A DNA stretch of 64,000 nt from NCBI RefSeq assembly GCF_000327385.1, contig NW_008708846.1:1082382-1146381 (forward strand), read 5' to 3'. Position numbers and translations under genes: made by a program. Positions 10,601 to 22,240 of the stretch are shown here, one piece after another (position 1 is the stretch's first letter; each line of letters opens with the position of its first letter). The notes below the pieces were generated by a model. The model saw nothing but the letters and a program-made list of their open reading frames with translations, ran no database searches and had not been told where the DNA came from. The DNA comes from Lottia gigantea (Eukaryota > Mollusca > Gastropoda > Lottiidae).

Positions 10601-13600
10601 GAAATTTATCATTTTGTACGAAATCGTTAAGTCTATAATTAATATTTTCTAGTGCTTGTACTGTTTCCTGTGATCTTGGACATTCTGAAATGTGTTGATG
10701 TATATTTTTTTCTGCCACATTATAATCACCTGTCCACCGATGCTGCTTATCAATCTTGGTCTTGAAGTAGTTTACTTGACGTGGTTTATTTCTTTTGAAC
10801 TTCCGATTTTGATTGATAATGCAGTCATTCACTTTTTGGAGAACTTCATTAAATGATGGTTTTCTTTCTTGTTGACCACAACTTAAACTAAAGTTTCCAT
10901 TCAATGGGCATTTCCTTTTCTTACCTGAAGCATTTCTGTTAATATGAAACTCTCTACGTAATGCTTCAGGTATGGTCTCAGCGAACTCCCACTGCGTTGA
11001 TCCATTTACTAATTTAACTTTGTATGACTGTTTGCCTTGATACTCCGCTGTTCTAATAATTTTCTCAATTTGATTTGGTAGAAGTTTATTAGTTTGTAGT
11101 TTCTGAGATGAAGTAGATGCTTGTGATGTTGAAGGATCATTTGGTGGTTGTATTGTATCATTTGTTGGTGCTTCCAATATTTCTTCTGCATCTACCTCAT
11201 CATTCGAAATAACTGGAATATTTGTTGGCCTAGTTGCTGGATCATAGTAAATTTTCAAAAGGCAAGCATTGACTAAATTCTTTAAAGGATGGTCATCTAT
11301 GCATCTTCTAAGTTTGAAGGTATAGTTTGGTCCCAAGTCGCATATATAATAAGGACCTAGCCACTTTTTACAAAGCTTAGGAGACAACCCTTGCTTAACT
11401 TTGGAGCAAAACATCCATACTTTATCAGCCTTTTTGAAGTTAGGTTCTGATGCTTTCTTGTCATGCTGATGCTTGTATTTCAACTGTGCTCTTTTCATAT
11501 TGTCCTCAGCTATTTTTCTGGTGATGTCCAATATCTTGATTTTATCCTGAAGATATTGCTGTGTTGTTTTTGGCAATGTCTCTTTAGGAAGTAGTTGACA
11601 ATCTATGGGGAGTTGCATTTCTCTTCCATACAGCATCGCAAAAGGTGAGGATACTGTCGACTGTGTTGCTGGACTCAGTCAGTATCCTGCCATTACTCTT
11701 GGAAGTATTTCTGGCCAGTTGGTATGATTTTCATCACAATATGCTTTAAGTGACTGGACAATGAAGGAGTTATTCTTTCACAGGTTGCATTTGTTTGAGG
11801 ATGGTATGGTGTAGTATGAGTTCTCTTAATGTTCAGCATTTCGGACAATGATTTCACTGTCCTAAATCTGAACAAAGAGTTCGAGGAGCCCCATACCTGG
11901 TGAATATTTCTTTAAACAATATATCTGCAACTGTTGAGGCATGTTGGTCTTTCATTGGGAAACTTTCTGGCCATTTACTTGTGCTGTCTACAACTAGTAA
12001 TACATATCGATAACCTTCTGGTGTTAGTGTTAACTGTAAAATATCCACATGCCATCTTTCGAAGACTCCTTAAATGGGCATTGGTGTCAAAGGTACTTTC
12101 TTAGCATGGTAGTTCCTCTTTGACTCTTGACAAACCTCACAAGTTTTAACATACTTCCCAATATCTGGATTTAAAGTTTTTCAGTAGTATTTCATGCGAA
12201 TTGTTGCATAAAGTCTCTCTTGTCCTTGATGACATCCACCAAACATAGAATCATGATACGACTTCAGAACTGTAACACGAAGAGCTTTAGGAACAGCCAG
12301 TAGCTTCAAAAGTCTTTCTTCCTTATTAGGTCCGCTGTTCTTCAACTGTCTATAATAATACGAAATGCCATCTTCCAGCTCATAAAGATCAGATTTGATG
12401 CATATTGAGTGAGCTGCTTTGACATTATCAGTAAGTAGACCTGTTTCTTTGTATTGAATTATTGGCTTCAAGTCAGGGCACTGTCTCTGAAGATAAGCTA
12501 AGGTTGGATTGTCTTGGATAGTACAAGATTTGTGAACATCATAATCATCAGGTACTAAGTTGTCACTATTTAGTGCCGCAACTAGTAGAAGTTGAGTTGA
12601 TGTAAATTTGGGTTGATGTTCATCACATTCATAGTCAAAGGTCACTGCAATTCCTTCTTCTTCTTCTCTTCTGGTCATAGACTAAACTGGTTGATCTTCT
12701 ATGTCTATTGGCTCTGGGGTGTCATATTGTCACCTAGATAAGCCGTCAGCATTGCCATTAGATGCTCCTGGTTTATGATGTATCTTGAAAAGGAACGGCT
12801 GAAGAAACATTGACCATCGTCCTAGTCTACCATTTGCATCTTTGATATTCTCCAACTGTTTTAATGAAATATGGTCAGTATAGACATCAAAGTGGTTATT
12901 TGTAAGATAAGGTCTATACACTTTTAGTGCTTCAACAATAGCAAGTCCTTCTTTTTCTGTTATTGACCAGTTCTTTTCGAATTTATGTAGTGCTCTACCA
13001 TCATACGCTATTGCCCTACTCCTATTTTTGTCATCTTTCTATTCTAGCACATATCCGATAGCTTCGTTTGATGCATCAGTTGATACAGAAAATGGTCTAC
13101 TGAACTCTGGAAACACTAGGATTGGTGCTGATATCAAAGGATTTTTTAATGTATCAAAGGCATTGTTACAGTCTTCAGTCCATTCAAATTTCACATCTTT
13201 ACAAAGTAGTCTATTCAATGGTCGTGCAGTATGAGCATATCCTTTAATAAATTGACGATAATAGTTGCATATCCCTAAAAAACTACAGGTCTGTTAGACA
13301 TTTTTAGGTACTGGGATTTCTCTGATTGCATCCAATTTTGATTCATCTACAAATATACCATCTTTGCTGAGTATGTGTCCAAGGTACTGAACTTTTGCTT
13401 TAGCAAATTGACATTTGGATGGTTTTATTGTTAAATTTGCTTCCCTTAGTCTTGAAAATATTTGGGTAAGATCCTTTAAATGTGTTTCAAAATCTGAACT
13501 AAAGATGATGAGGTCATCAACATACACAAGGTAAATTCTCCAGTTGAGTCCACGTAGAATACTGTTCATCATCATTTGGCAAGCACAGGGTGAATTTCGA

Positions 13601-15285
13601 AGTCCGAAAGGTAAACAACTGAACTCAAAAGTTCCTTGATGTGTTATAAACCCAGTCTTGCATTTTGTCTCTGGATCTAGTTCTTGTTGCCAAAATCCTT
13701 GTTGAAGATCAATGACTGAATAGACTTTGGCTTTTGCTGCTGCAATTACATCAATGGTATCAGACAGTAGAGGTAGTGGATGCGTCATAGGAGTCATAAT
13801 TTATTGAGTTTCCGATAATCCACTGCAAATCGGTGTGATCCATCTGGTTTTTTAATCAAGACAATTGGTGATGCCCAGCTGCTTGAGGATTCTTCCATAA
13901 TGTTGTTTTTCAACATCTCATTGGTGAGTTCCTCTGTGATCTTCTTGCCTTCAGGACTTTGTCTGTAGGGAGGGCTTCTCACTGGAGTAGCATCGCCCGT
14001 TTCAATCCTGTGAGCAAAGCCTTTTGCTTTGCCAAGCTCAGCTAAGCTGGTAGCAAACACATCTCGATATCTTCCCAGAAAGTCTAAAAGTTTTTGTTTC
14101 TGTTCCTCACTGAGATCTGAATTCTGGAGGTCGAAGTTCATCTCTGATGCCTTGTTCACAATTTTAATACGAGGAGGACAGTTAGCACTAGATAATGAAT
14201 TGATTTCTTTCCTAGTTTTAGTTTTATCTTCATTCCAAGAAATATTTTCCTCATTAGTTATTTTATAGGCTGTACCTATGATAGAATTTGCTTTTATATA
14301 CACTGGTTTATCTGACAAGTTTAATAGCACTACATATACTTTACTATCAATAATATTTGTTAAATTGTTAGCCCCTAAAACATTAAATTTGTTTTGTAAA
14401 CCTCTATTGGGATGTACAAAGGTTAATGTATTATTTGGTAGCTTATTGACTTTTCCAGGAACTGACATTTCAGATTTAGCATCTATTCTAATATCATCTA
14501 TAATTCTTATTAAACTTTTCGAATTATCATGCTTGTTTTTATTTACATACATTTTATTATTGTCACTTTTATAATTAATTGTTGATATAAATGGTATATT
14601 ACTTGATTCTTTTTGAAGAGTAAGCGTTTTATCATTGGAGATGCAAGATATTGATGCCCCTGTCTATTAGACCAGATACTAAATTATTCTGTATTTTTAA
14701 GTCAATACAATTATTTTTCAGTGGCGTAATCAACTTAAGATCAACTTTTAAAGGTTTGGTGTTACTAACATTTGAGTGAAAACTCTAGCATCTCATTTGA
14801 TGTGAGTTACCCGGCATCTCCACCATATATCACCTACCAGTCTCTAACTTAATCTGGGGGTGTAGCTTTAGTGAGACCGATTGGGACACTCTGTAGGATA
14901 GGTTCCTACTCTTGACATAATCTCTTCATAAAAATACGTAACTCTTGTATAGTTGATAATAAGTATTAATTCTTCAGTAACAATAATGATATATTTACAA
15001 TTTATTCATATATACAAATATTTACACATTCAGATCAGAGCTGTTGTCTCTATTCTGTCTCTCTGATCTCCCTCTCTTTCTCTCGATACAATGTTTACTT
15101 TCCAATATATACGCTACCTTTACCTGGATAACCATGGCAATCCATAGAATATGCAAACTTACCGATGATACATATATAGATTAACAGATTAAAAATAAGT
15201 AGAGATTAACTCAGATTACTACCGTATTTAATTAGTGCATTTTACTTAATGAAGGTAAATAGATAATCCTATAATATTGCATGGT
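10578..15285 (-). mobile_element. Ty3/gypsy-like LTR retrotransposon fossil 1
   Basis: Reading on the minus strand: LTR-like region (15285-14827), primer binding site (14825-14810), protease and reverse transcriptase (about 14720-13294), RNase H (about 12921-12730), linker (12678-12181), integrase core (12048-11693) and integrase C-terminus with a chromodomain-like end (11636-10900). No gag region is seen and no second LTR is found at the 3' side, where the satellite begins. The order and RT type place it in Ty3/gypsy. It is broken at roughly six to ten places and looks old. It lies inside the Polinton remains. Confidence 0.88.
14810..15285 (-). repeat. Likely 5' LTR and tRNA-Ala primer binding site of gypsy fossil 1
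   Basis: TGGTGGAGATGCCGGG on the minus strand (14825-14810) is complementary to the 3' end of an animal alanine tRNA including CCA, as expected for a primer site next to an LTR. The sequence upstream to about 15285 is AT-rich with TATATA and AATAAA-type signals and no coding. The outer boundary is approximate, since a GCH-A fragment begins near 15286. No second copy of this LTR is present for comparison. Confidence 0.6.
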
Positions 15286-15880
15286 GATACGATACTGAAT
15301 AATATTGAGTATGAGTTATTGCCCTAGGTCTTGAAAACATGTTCAATCTTTAGCTCGTGAAAACTCTAGAAGACAAATATTCAATCTTCAGCGCGGTACT
15401 GAATAATAAGATAGCTTGCCATACAAGGTAATATACGCCCACTGGCAGCTTTGATTTTGAACATAAATATTTAGCAATATGAAATGAAATATGAAATATG
15501 AAATATTCAACCTTCAGTCATACACTTCTTTTGAACTCTTTAGGGCGATACTAAATAATATTGAGTATGAGTTATTGCCCTAGTTCTTGGAAACGGTTTC
15601 AATCTTTAGTTCGTGAAAACTCTAGAAGACAAATATTCAATCTTCAGCTCGGTAATGAATAATAAAACCAAGTTTTGTCAAAATTCGGCAAGAATCATGC
15701 CTTCTAGAGTTTTTATGAGCTACAAATTGTTTTCAAGGTCAAGGGCAATAACTCATACTAAATATTTTCAATAGACTTTATCCTTGGGTGATAACAAACA
15801 CTCAAGCCAAATTTCGTTAAAATCCGTCAAGAATTGTGCCTTCTAGAGTGTTTACAAGCTAAAAATTGAACACGTTTCTG
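15286..15880 (+). repeat. GCH-A fragments, nested
   Basis: A headless body A piece (ACTGAATAATATTGAGTATG, TTATTGCCC) at 15286-15405 is followed by a new head near 15407 (TATACGCCCACTGGCAGCT) and body A units to about 15880. There is no closing hairpin; the sequence passes directly into gypsy fossil 2. The repeated order head-inside-body suggests one copy inserted into another. Confidence 0.7.
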
Positions 15881-16930
15881 GTGTAATGGAATCCTTCTAG
15901 CCTTCTGTTTCATAGGTCTAGAATCTCCTGTTTTTATTTCGTATTCAACTAAGCCCGTTCTTCCAAGATCATCTAGAAATCTTCTAGAGGTAGGACATTC
16001 TTGAGCTATGTGTCCTTTTCCTTGACATCTATAGCATGTTACTGAAGATTTCGTCTGCTCGTTCAATGATTCATTCCTCTGTTCTTGACGAGGTGATTCT
16101 TTTCTTTCGTAGTCTCTATTATAGTTTCCATATCTGTTCGTCCCGTTTTTAGGATTTCGTCCATCACGATGTTGCTCATTTTCTTCATCTCTGCAATCAT
16201 CGATTTAAGCTCCAACAGTTCTTTCCTCAATTTTTCATTTTCGTCTCTTTGCTCTTTTTCTATTGCTTGATAATGCTCCAGTTTTCTCTTCAACCCACAA
16301 TTCTTCATTAATGCCTCACATTCAACAGCCACTTGTATTGCTTGATCAAAGTTGGTTGGTCTCGACAGTTGAACTCTCCATACGACATAGCTCCCTTCCA
16401 TGGGAGGTGTAACTCCTTGCTCTGCAAATCTTCTGTCAATAGTCCTTGGACTCTGTAACCGCTGAGTGTACATCACCAGCTCTTCGACTCTAATAACTGT
16501 TGAGCACACTCAAATACTGAGCTTCTTGAATCTTCTTGAGGTATCCCACCTGTGCCACTAGAAAAAACGTGTAATATCCTAGGTTAATACCTTCTAGCAA
16601 ATCTACGCTCGGTCTTCTTCCCAACACTGGGGTTTCGCCAACAATTGGTAGAGTGGAGTGGCTCTCCCAGGTTGCTTAATTCTCGTGGGTAAGAGCTAGC
16701 CAAAGGGTAGCATGGCTCAAAACAAGATTTCAAAATATAACTTTAATCACTGATGAATTACAATACTACAAGTGGAATACATGAAGAAACTTATTAATAC
16801 TCTTTTACGTTCCACACGGAAGTCAACGGCACTTACCTAACGCCAGATCCTGAGTTGAGTTATGGACGGACTGACTTATTAAGGTGTGCATCGCCGTTTA
16901 TAAAGGCTTCTGATCACGTGCTACACATGA
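15880..16930 (-). mobile_element. Ty3/gypsy-like fossil 2: LTR, gag and start of RT
   Basis: On the minus strand an LTR-like region (about 16905-16640, with TATAAA-type sequence) is followed by a TGGCG-type primer site, a gag segment with a coiled coil (16509-16063) and a CCHC zinc knuckle (about 16040-15995), then a short piece resembling the start of a gypsy RT. The element stops at the GCH-A junction near 15880. It is much deleted, with several breaks. Gag and RT-start sequence are unlike fossil 1, so it is probably a separate family. Confidence 0.72.
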
Positions 16931-16934
16931 CAAC

Positions 16935-17950
16935 TTCCGGTCTAAGGTAAACAACGAGAATAATACGGATTAACGTCAGAATTTGGATGACCGGTCATTA
17001 CAATACGAACTCGATTTCCAACTTTAAATTTGGGTTTGATATTTAAATTAGTCATCTCATTTTCAAAGTTGTTTTGTGTGTTAATTGACAATATGATATT
17101 GGGATTCTTTGAGGCTTGTGTAGGAGTCACACCTATAGATGCATCTATTTTGTTATTATATTCGTCGACAACAACTGGTAATATTTTATGCCATTTTTGG
17201 GAACTCAATTCTGTGAACCTTTTGAATAATTAGTTATTCAGAGTTCTATTTAATCTCTCAATAACTACGGCTTTACCTTCGTTATATGTACTGTAAATTT
17301 CAACTCCAAGAGATTTGATATTTTTGTTATAAAACTCGGTTCCTGTATCTTTTCGGGTTGTCTGTCAGATTGTTTCATAATTGTTTCAAAAGCATGTTTG
17401 ACTGACATTCCTGATTTGTTTTTTAGAGAAATAACCCAAACATATCTTGTATATAAATCTATTACTGTTTAACAATATTTATATCCTATATCAACTGGCA
17501 TATTAATTAAATCAGCTGACCATATATCATTTTTGGCATAAACTTTAACTTTTAAAGTTCTTTATGAATTTCATCTGCTATTCCCATGCCTAATTTCATT
17601 TTTGATTTTAAAAGTCTTGTGACTAGAGCTCTTTCAACTTTTTCTCTAAAAGTAGGATTTGGAATAGATTCTAATTCGTGAATCATGTGTTGATCCGCTT
17701 TATGTCTAGATTCTAAATCTGTATGATCTCTGTATAGAATATCATGTTTTAGCTCTGCTTGGTCTATTCTGTTAATAGGTTGTTCTCCTGGTTTGGGAAT
17801 ATTAAGTCGTAAATCTAAACGGGTTTCTGGGCCAGTGTAGTTATGCGCTTGGAGATGTTTTTCACCCGAATATTTAGCCCAAGGAAATCCAGGAAGTTTA
17901 GTTAGATTTTTGAATGTCTCCTGTGCCAAAATATGTTTTGGGAGTATGAT
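16935..17950 (-). mobile_element. Polinton fossil, right part: integrase and phospholipase A2-like gene
   Basis: On the minus strand a phospholipase A2-like gene (17929-17552) is followed by a retroviral-type integrase of the Polinton kind (about 17550-16942), including its C-terminal basic domain. PLA2-like domains of this class occur in parvovirus capsid proteins and in some Polinton or adintovirus-like elements. With the ATPase at 7760-9140 this supports one old Polinton. The integrase is broken at several points; the PLA2-like reading is open over its length. No polymerase B or capsid gene was recognised in the window. Confidence 0.75.
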
Positions 17951-18059
17951 ATTTTATTAAAAACATTTTTAATGAATTGATAATAATAAAGTTGTGTTCG
18001 CGTGGTGATTTATATAGGGGGTATGGAGCGAAATGGGGGTAGTTGATCCTCTGGCAGGG

Positions 18060-18120
18060 TACTTACAGATATACTGCAACTACGGAGTAAAGTGGAGTAG
18101 TTGCAGTATATCTGTAAGTA
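18060..18120. repeat. Perfect 24-bp inverted repeat with 13-bp loop
   Basis: The left arm 18060-18083 (starts TACTTACAGATATACTG) is exactly complementary to the right arm 18097-18120 (ends ATATCTGTAAGTA). The loop is GGAGTAAAGTGGA. It lies between the Polinton fossil and a GCH-D copy. A perfect stem of this length among decayed sequence suggests a recent or conserved structure; its role is unknown. Confidence 0.9.
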
Positions 18121-18535
18121 CTATTACTACTTTTGTGCAAGAAATACACATTATTAAATAAAATTCTGACATAAACTGTCACCTGTATCATCGAAAGATA
18201 GCCAAATTCGCACTTGTCCAAGATCTCATCATTATAAATATTCACACCAAATTTCATTTAAATCGGATGAAAACTGTTGTCTCTAATGTGTTCATAACAA
18301 ATTTTGACGCTTTTTCATAAGTCAAGGGCAATAACTTAAAAATCCTTCATCGAAAGATCGTCAAATTTGAACCTGATCTCATTATTATAAATGATAAAAC
18401 TAAATTCATTAAAATCAGATGAAAAATGTTGTCTCTATTACCTTCACAAGCCAATTGTGGACGGAAGGACTGACAAACGGACAGACAGGGACGACAACAA
18501 TATACAACCACATTAAAATGTGGGCGTATAAAAAG
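18121..18535 (+). repeat. GCH-D element, headless
   Basis: Body D phrases (ACACATTATTAAATAAAATTC, CACCAAATTTCATTTAAATC, GTCAAGGGCAATAACTT) are followed by a GGACGGAAGGACTGACAAAC tract and a hairpin ending ATGTGGGCGTATAAAAA at about 18535. It is closely similar in order to 8224-8815. Confidence 0.75.
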
Positions 18536-19304
18536 GGCTTCTAGAGGACCTAGGTATTCTTGTCTTGTCACGATGAATGCATGGCACGAACTGAAGAATG
18601 CATGTGTGCGCATATCTCATGTGATTCCTTGTAGTGTGGTAGAGATTATATTTTGCGTAGGTTTTGCTTAATAATTGCCCTTTTTTTCAGCTAAATTTAA
18701 CGGATTAAATTACTTACTTATTATTATCCATTTATCCATTATATTAATTACGGATTATTTACCTTTTGCACGATTTTTATTTCCATGGCTTTTTATCAGA
18801 AATTTTGGTGCAAACACAGATTTAATCTGGGATACTCAAGTACTTATAACTATATACATGTATTTGACATGCAACTTTTGCTTTAGGTTTACGGCAATTT
18901 TCACAACTGTTTTGACACATGGCTTAATTAACTTAGTATCGTTCCACAAAAAATCGTAAACACTCAAAACTAACATTCAGGTGTTCCACAAAAAATTTAA
19001 CCTTACGTTTACGATAGAAATAGTGGCAATGATTTTGATAATCTCTTGTGATAAAAATAAAAAAAACAGAAAACAAAATTAGGCCTTAATTTTTTTAGAT
19101 TGCACAGAAAGACAAGTAGTAGAAAGATACAGATGATATAACTACAATCAAGCAGTAATGTGATTTGTTTTGCGATCTAAAAACTGACCTGAGTGACTTT
19201 TGAATCTGCACATCAGGGTTCCCAGTGACAAAAAAAAATACCTAAAAAATTTTCAAATTCAGTGGCCACAAATACAAATGGGGGTTAGCCATTACAAAAA
19301 TTTT
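18536..19304. other. No gene recognised
   Basis: An open stretch at 18675-18959 encodes a hydrophobic 94-residue peptide of low-complexity type, with no family signal and AT-driven composition. I do not call it a gene. No repeat family was recognised here. Confidence 0.4.
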
Positions 19305-19611
19305 AAAGGGATTGTAAAGATTGTTTCCATATTGTTTCTTTATGCACCTTCTAATTTTCAATCTGACATCTGTGGTTCTTGCAATTCCCCTAAAACTAAC
19401 ACGTTTCATGACGTCACTTGATGGGAGCTACCGGAAACTACTATTGATATCTATGCAGTTGCATACCCTCTAGTGACATCATAAATCGCCTTAGTTTTAG
19501 TGGAATTGCAAGAACCACAGACGTCGGAATGAAAATTGGAATGTGCAAATTGGTGCTATCGGTGTCCCATTTACACATAAAAAGTTTAGAAAACCTCTTA
19601 ACAATCCCTAG
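19305..19611. mobile_element. Fold-back or MITE-like long inverted repeat
   Basis: Imperfect arms at about 19305-19398 and 19491-19611. The best part pairs GGTTCTTGCAATTCCCCTAA (19374-19393) with the matching block ending near 19517; ATGACGTCA and GTGACATCAT lie near the centre. The loop is about 90 bp. No coding sequence. Arm divergence of roughly 10-20% suggests an old insertion. Target duplications were not identified. Confidence 0.65.
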
Positions 19612-19705
19612 GAGCCTGTGGCTCAGTGAGTTAGACGCTTGCTTGCTAGTGTTGAAATGGTTAATCAGTTAATCTATTTCGGGTAGTATTTCACTACTGA
19701 CTGAG
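19611..19705 (+). repeat. tRNA-like SINE head fragment
   Basis: GGAGCCTGTGGCTCAGTGAG (about 19610-19630) resembles the acceptor and D-arm of a tRNA with an A box. No full cloverleaf follows, so it is best read as a SINE head or tRNA relic. The Penelope-like pair is inserted downstream of it at 19706. Confidence 0.45.
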
Positions 19706-19801
19706 GATTCAGAATATAGTCTTTGAATGGCATTTAGCAATTGTGAGTACGATATATAGACACAGCTTTATGGAACAACAATCACTGGTTAAAGTTTTAT
19801 G

Positions 19802-19836
19802 CAACGTTTCGACGTGTTTACCCCGTCGTCCTCAGG
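19802..19836 (-). ncRNA. Hammerhead ribozyme-like motif, left PLE copy
   Basis: On the minus strand CCTGAGGA is followed by a CGACG/CGTCG hairpin and GAAACGTT, matching the CUGANGA, helix II and GAAA core order. It mirrors the motif at 24202-24244, with loop changes only. See that entry for details. Confidence 0.45.
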
Positions 19837-20147
19837 CACATAATGAGAAGAAGTGATGGGCAAACTATATATACATTAATGCTTATTATTAAGAACACAC
19901 AAGAGAAAATGGTTTATTGATACATTACATTAAATTTTAACAGGTACAATAAGAGGTATATAATTCTTAAAATAACATACAGGCTGATTAAGTAAAATAA
20001 TTGAAGTAAAGTAAATGAATTAAAAAAGATTAATTGAAGATTAAATAAACAACTATTGCTGGTATTGGAGTCTTTTATTAATAGAAATTACATTGTTCAT
20101 ATAACTAACTATGCTTAAAGTTGGAAATTGTTTTTGAATATGAATAA

Positions 20148-22240
20148 TTACAAGTTGATAAGTTTATCATATGCATGCGATAAACGAACACCTTCATCTC
20201 TGTTAAGGTCAGGCTGATATCTTCTGATGGGATAGCTCAGNNNNNNNNNNNNNNNNNNNNNNNNNNNNNNNNNNNNNNNNNNNNNNNNNNNNNNNNNNNN
20301 NNNNNNNNNNNNNNNNNNNNNNNNNNNNNNNNNNNNNNNNNNNNNNNNNNNNNNNNNNNNNNNNNNNNNNNNNNNNNNNNNNNNNNNNNNNNNNNNNNNN
20401 NNNNNNNNNNNNNNNNNNNNNNNNNNNNNNNNNNNNNNNNNNNNNNNNNNNNNNNNNNNNNNNNNNNNNNNNNNNNNNNNNNNNNNNNNNNNNNNNNNNN
20501 NNNNNNNNNNNNNNNNNNNNNNNNNNNNNNNNNNNNNNNNNNNNNNNNNNNNNNNNNNNNNNNNNNNNNNNNNNNNNNNNNNNNNNNNNNNNNNNNNNNN
20601 NNNNNNNNNNNNNNNNNNNNNNNNNNNNNNNNNNNNNNNNNNNNNNNNNNNNNNNNNNNNNNNNNNNNNNNNNNNNNNNNNNNNNNNNNNNNNNNNNNNN
20701 NNNNNNNNNNNNNNNNNNNNNNNNNNNNNNNNNNNNNNNNNNNNNNNNNNNNNNNNNNNNNNNNNNNNNNNNNNNNNNNNNNNNNNNNNNNNNNNNNNNN
20801 NNNNNNNNNNNNNNNNNNNNNNNNNNNNNNNNNNNNNNNNNNNNNNNNNNNNNNNNNNNNNNNNNNNNNNNNNNNNNNNNNNNNNNNNNTATACACGCAT
20901 GTCTTCAACTGACCGCCTAACCGCTTAATTCTCACATCCAGAAAGGGTATAGAGTCATCTTCTTCTGCTTCCATGGTGAAATTGATCCTCTTATGCTGAG
21001 CATTAAGATGCTGGAGTAGAGCTGATGGGTCATCTTCAGCTCTAAGCATGACAAAGGTGTCATCAACTTTCCGGAACCAGCAGATTGGTGAGATCGGAGA
21101 GGTTTCCATGGTCTTTTCCTCAAAGGCTGTCATATAGATTTCAGTAATCAATGGTGACAAGGGGCTTCCCATAGGTAGACCGTGGATTTGTTCATAGATC
21201 TCATCTCCCCATGTGAAGTAGGTAGAGGACATACACATCTGAATGAGATCGACGATGCTGTCTGTAGTAAGTGTAGTATCAAGTGGGGTCTCTAATTTAG
21301 ATATCTTATCTCTTATGATACTCAACACATCTTTACATGGGACATTGGTGAATAAGTCGACAACATCATATGAGTACATCTTCCCTGTGATCTGCAGTTC
21401 TTTCAATTTGGTGACAAATTCTTCTGAGTCTTTAATGAATGAGTCAGCTGTTTTCCCCAAAGGTGCCAAGATTCTGCTAAGATGTTGGGCGATGTTATAG
21501 AAGACAGAATCCCGAGAGCATATATGTAGCCGAGCCTTGATGGGGTTTTTGTGGATTTTAATTGTTGCTCTGGCATATGGTGGACGTGGGTGGCGGCTTG
21601 ATCTCAGTTTAAATTTAAGTTGATTGGTAATTTGGTTACTGGATTCAAGTTCGTTTAACTTCTTATCCAACCTGTCTTTGTATATGCTCGTTGGGTTTTT
21701 GCGGAGTCTTCTGTAAGTTTTCGCATCACTAAGTAGTTCTGTGGTTTCTTGGTACTCTTTCTTATCCATGATAACTGTGGCTTTCCCTTTGTCTGCTGGT
21801 AAAATGGCGATCTTATTATCTTGTCTGAGGTCAGTGAGTGCATCCCTCTGTACTTTGGTTAAGTTGTTGGGTTGTATCTTCTTTTTATCGAGGATCTCTG
21901 TCACTTGGTGTCTCAGATAGTTGATATGACCGCCTGGTGCTAATTGGTGTAAGCCACGTTCTATGTTGACGATGAAGTCATCATGGTTTTTGAGTTTGGT
22001 AACGGGTGAAAACTTCAGACCTCGGGAGAGGAGGTTTATCTGCTCGTCTGTAAGATTTTTCTGGCTTAGGTTGATAACAGTTTTGGTTAGAAATTCATTT
22101 TTTTGGTTGTGGTCTGGTTTTAATAAGTTCTCTGAATGATTTTTATGTCTTCTTAAGTTGTCAACTTTGGTTTGTTGTGAGCTTTTGATTTTTTGGCCAA
22201 GAAGGTTGTTGGTCTTCTCTTGCTTGGTTCTCAAGTCTTT
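20148..22240 (-). pseudogene. PLE reverse transcriptase, left (minus) copy, interrupted by assembly gap
   Basis: This copy includes the N-terminal segment absent from the plus copy (LSQKNLTDEQINLL, LKFSPVTK) typical of PLE proteins, then the RT. The core shows GLPMGSPLSPL and RKVDDTFVML. Bases 20241-20889 are unknown, so the RT thumb, linker and most of the GIY-YIG domain cannot be read. The last 30 codons (RRYQPDLNRDEG) lie left of the gap but in a different frame from the right arm: the left sequence lacks one base in GATGTGGATAGC near 20230, which may be assembly noise. Compared with the plus copy there are only a few coding differences (for example YQETTELL against YQETVTELL). Confidence 0.8.
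20241..20889. other. Assembly gap (649 N)
   Basis: A run of N within the left arm of the inverted PLE pair. Gaps commonly arise at near-identical inverted repeats, so the pair itself should be checked with long reads. Confidence 0.99.

Noticed and set aside
14810-14867. A permuted tRNA-Ala gene
   Set aside because: Only the two acceptor-side pieces match; there is no anticodon or T arm. A primer site with an extra complement explains it better.
18060-18120. Palindrome as the Polinton terminal inverted repeat
   Set aside because: Polinton TIRs are long and at opposite ends; no counterpart was seen near 7760.
18675-18959. 94-residue hydrophobic open frame as a membrane protein gene
   Set aside because: AT-rich composition alone gives such frames; no family signal, no relation to neighbours.
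22158-22239. Start of the plus-strand PLE frame at 22158
   Set aside because: This part is the antisense of the inverted copy; genuine PLE similarity starts near 22240.
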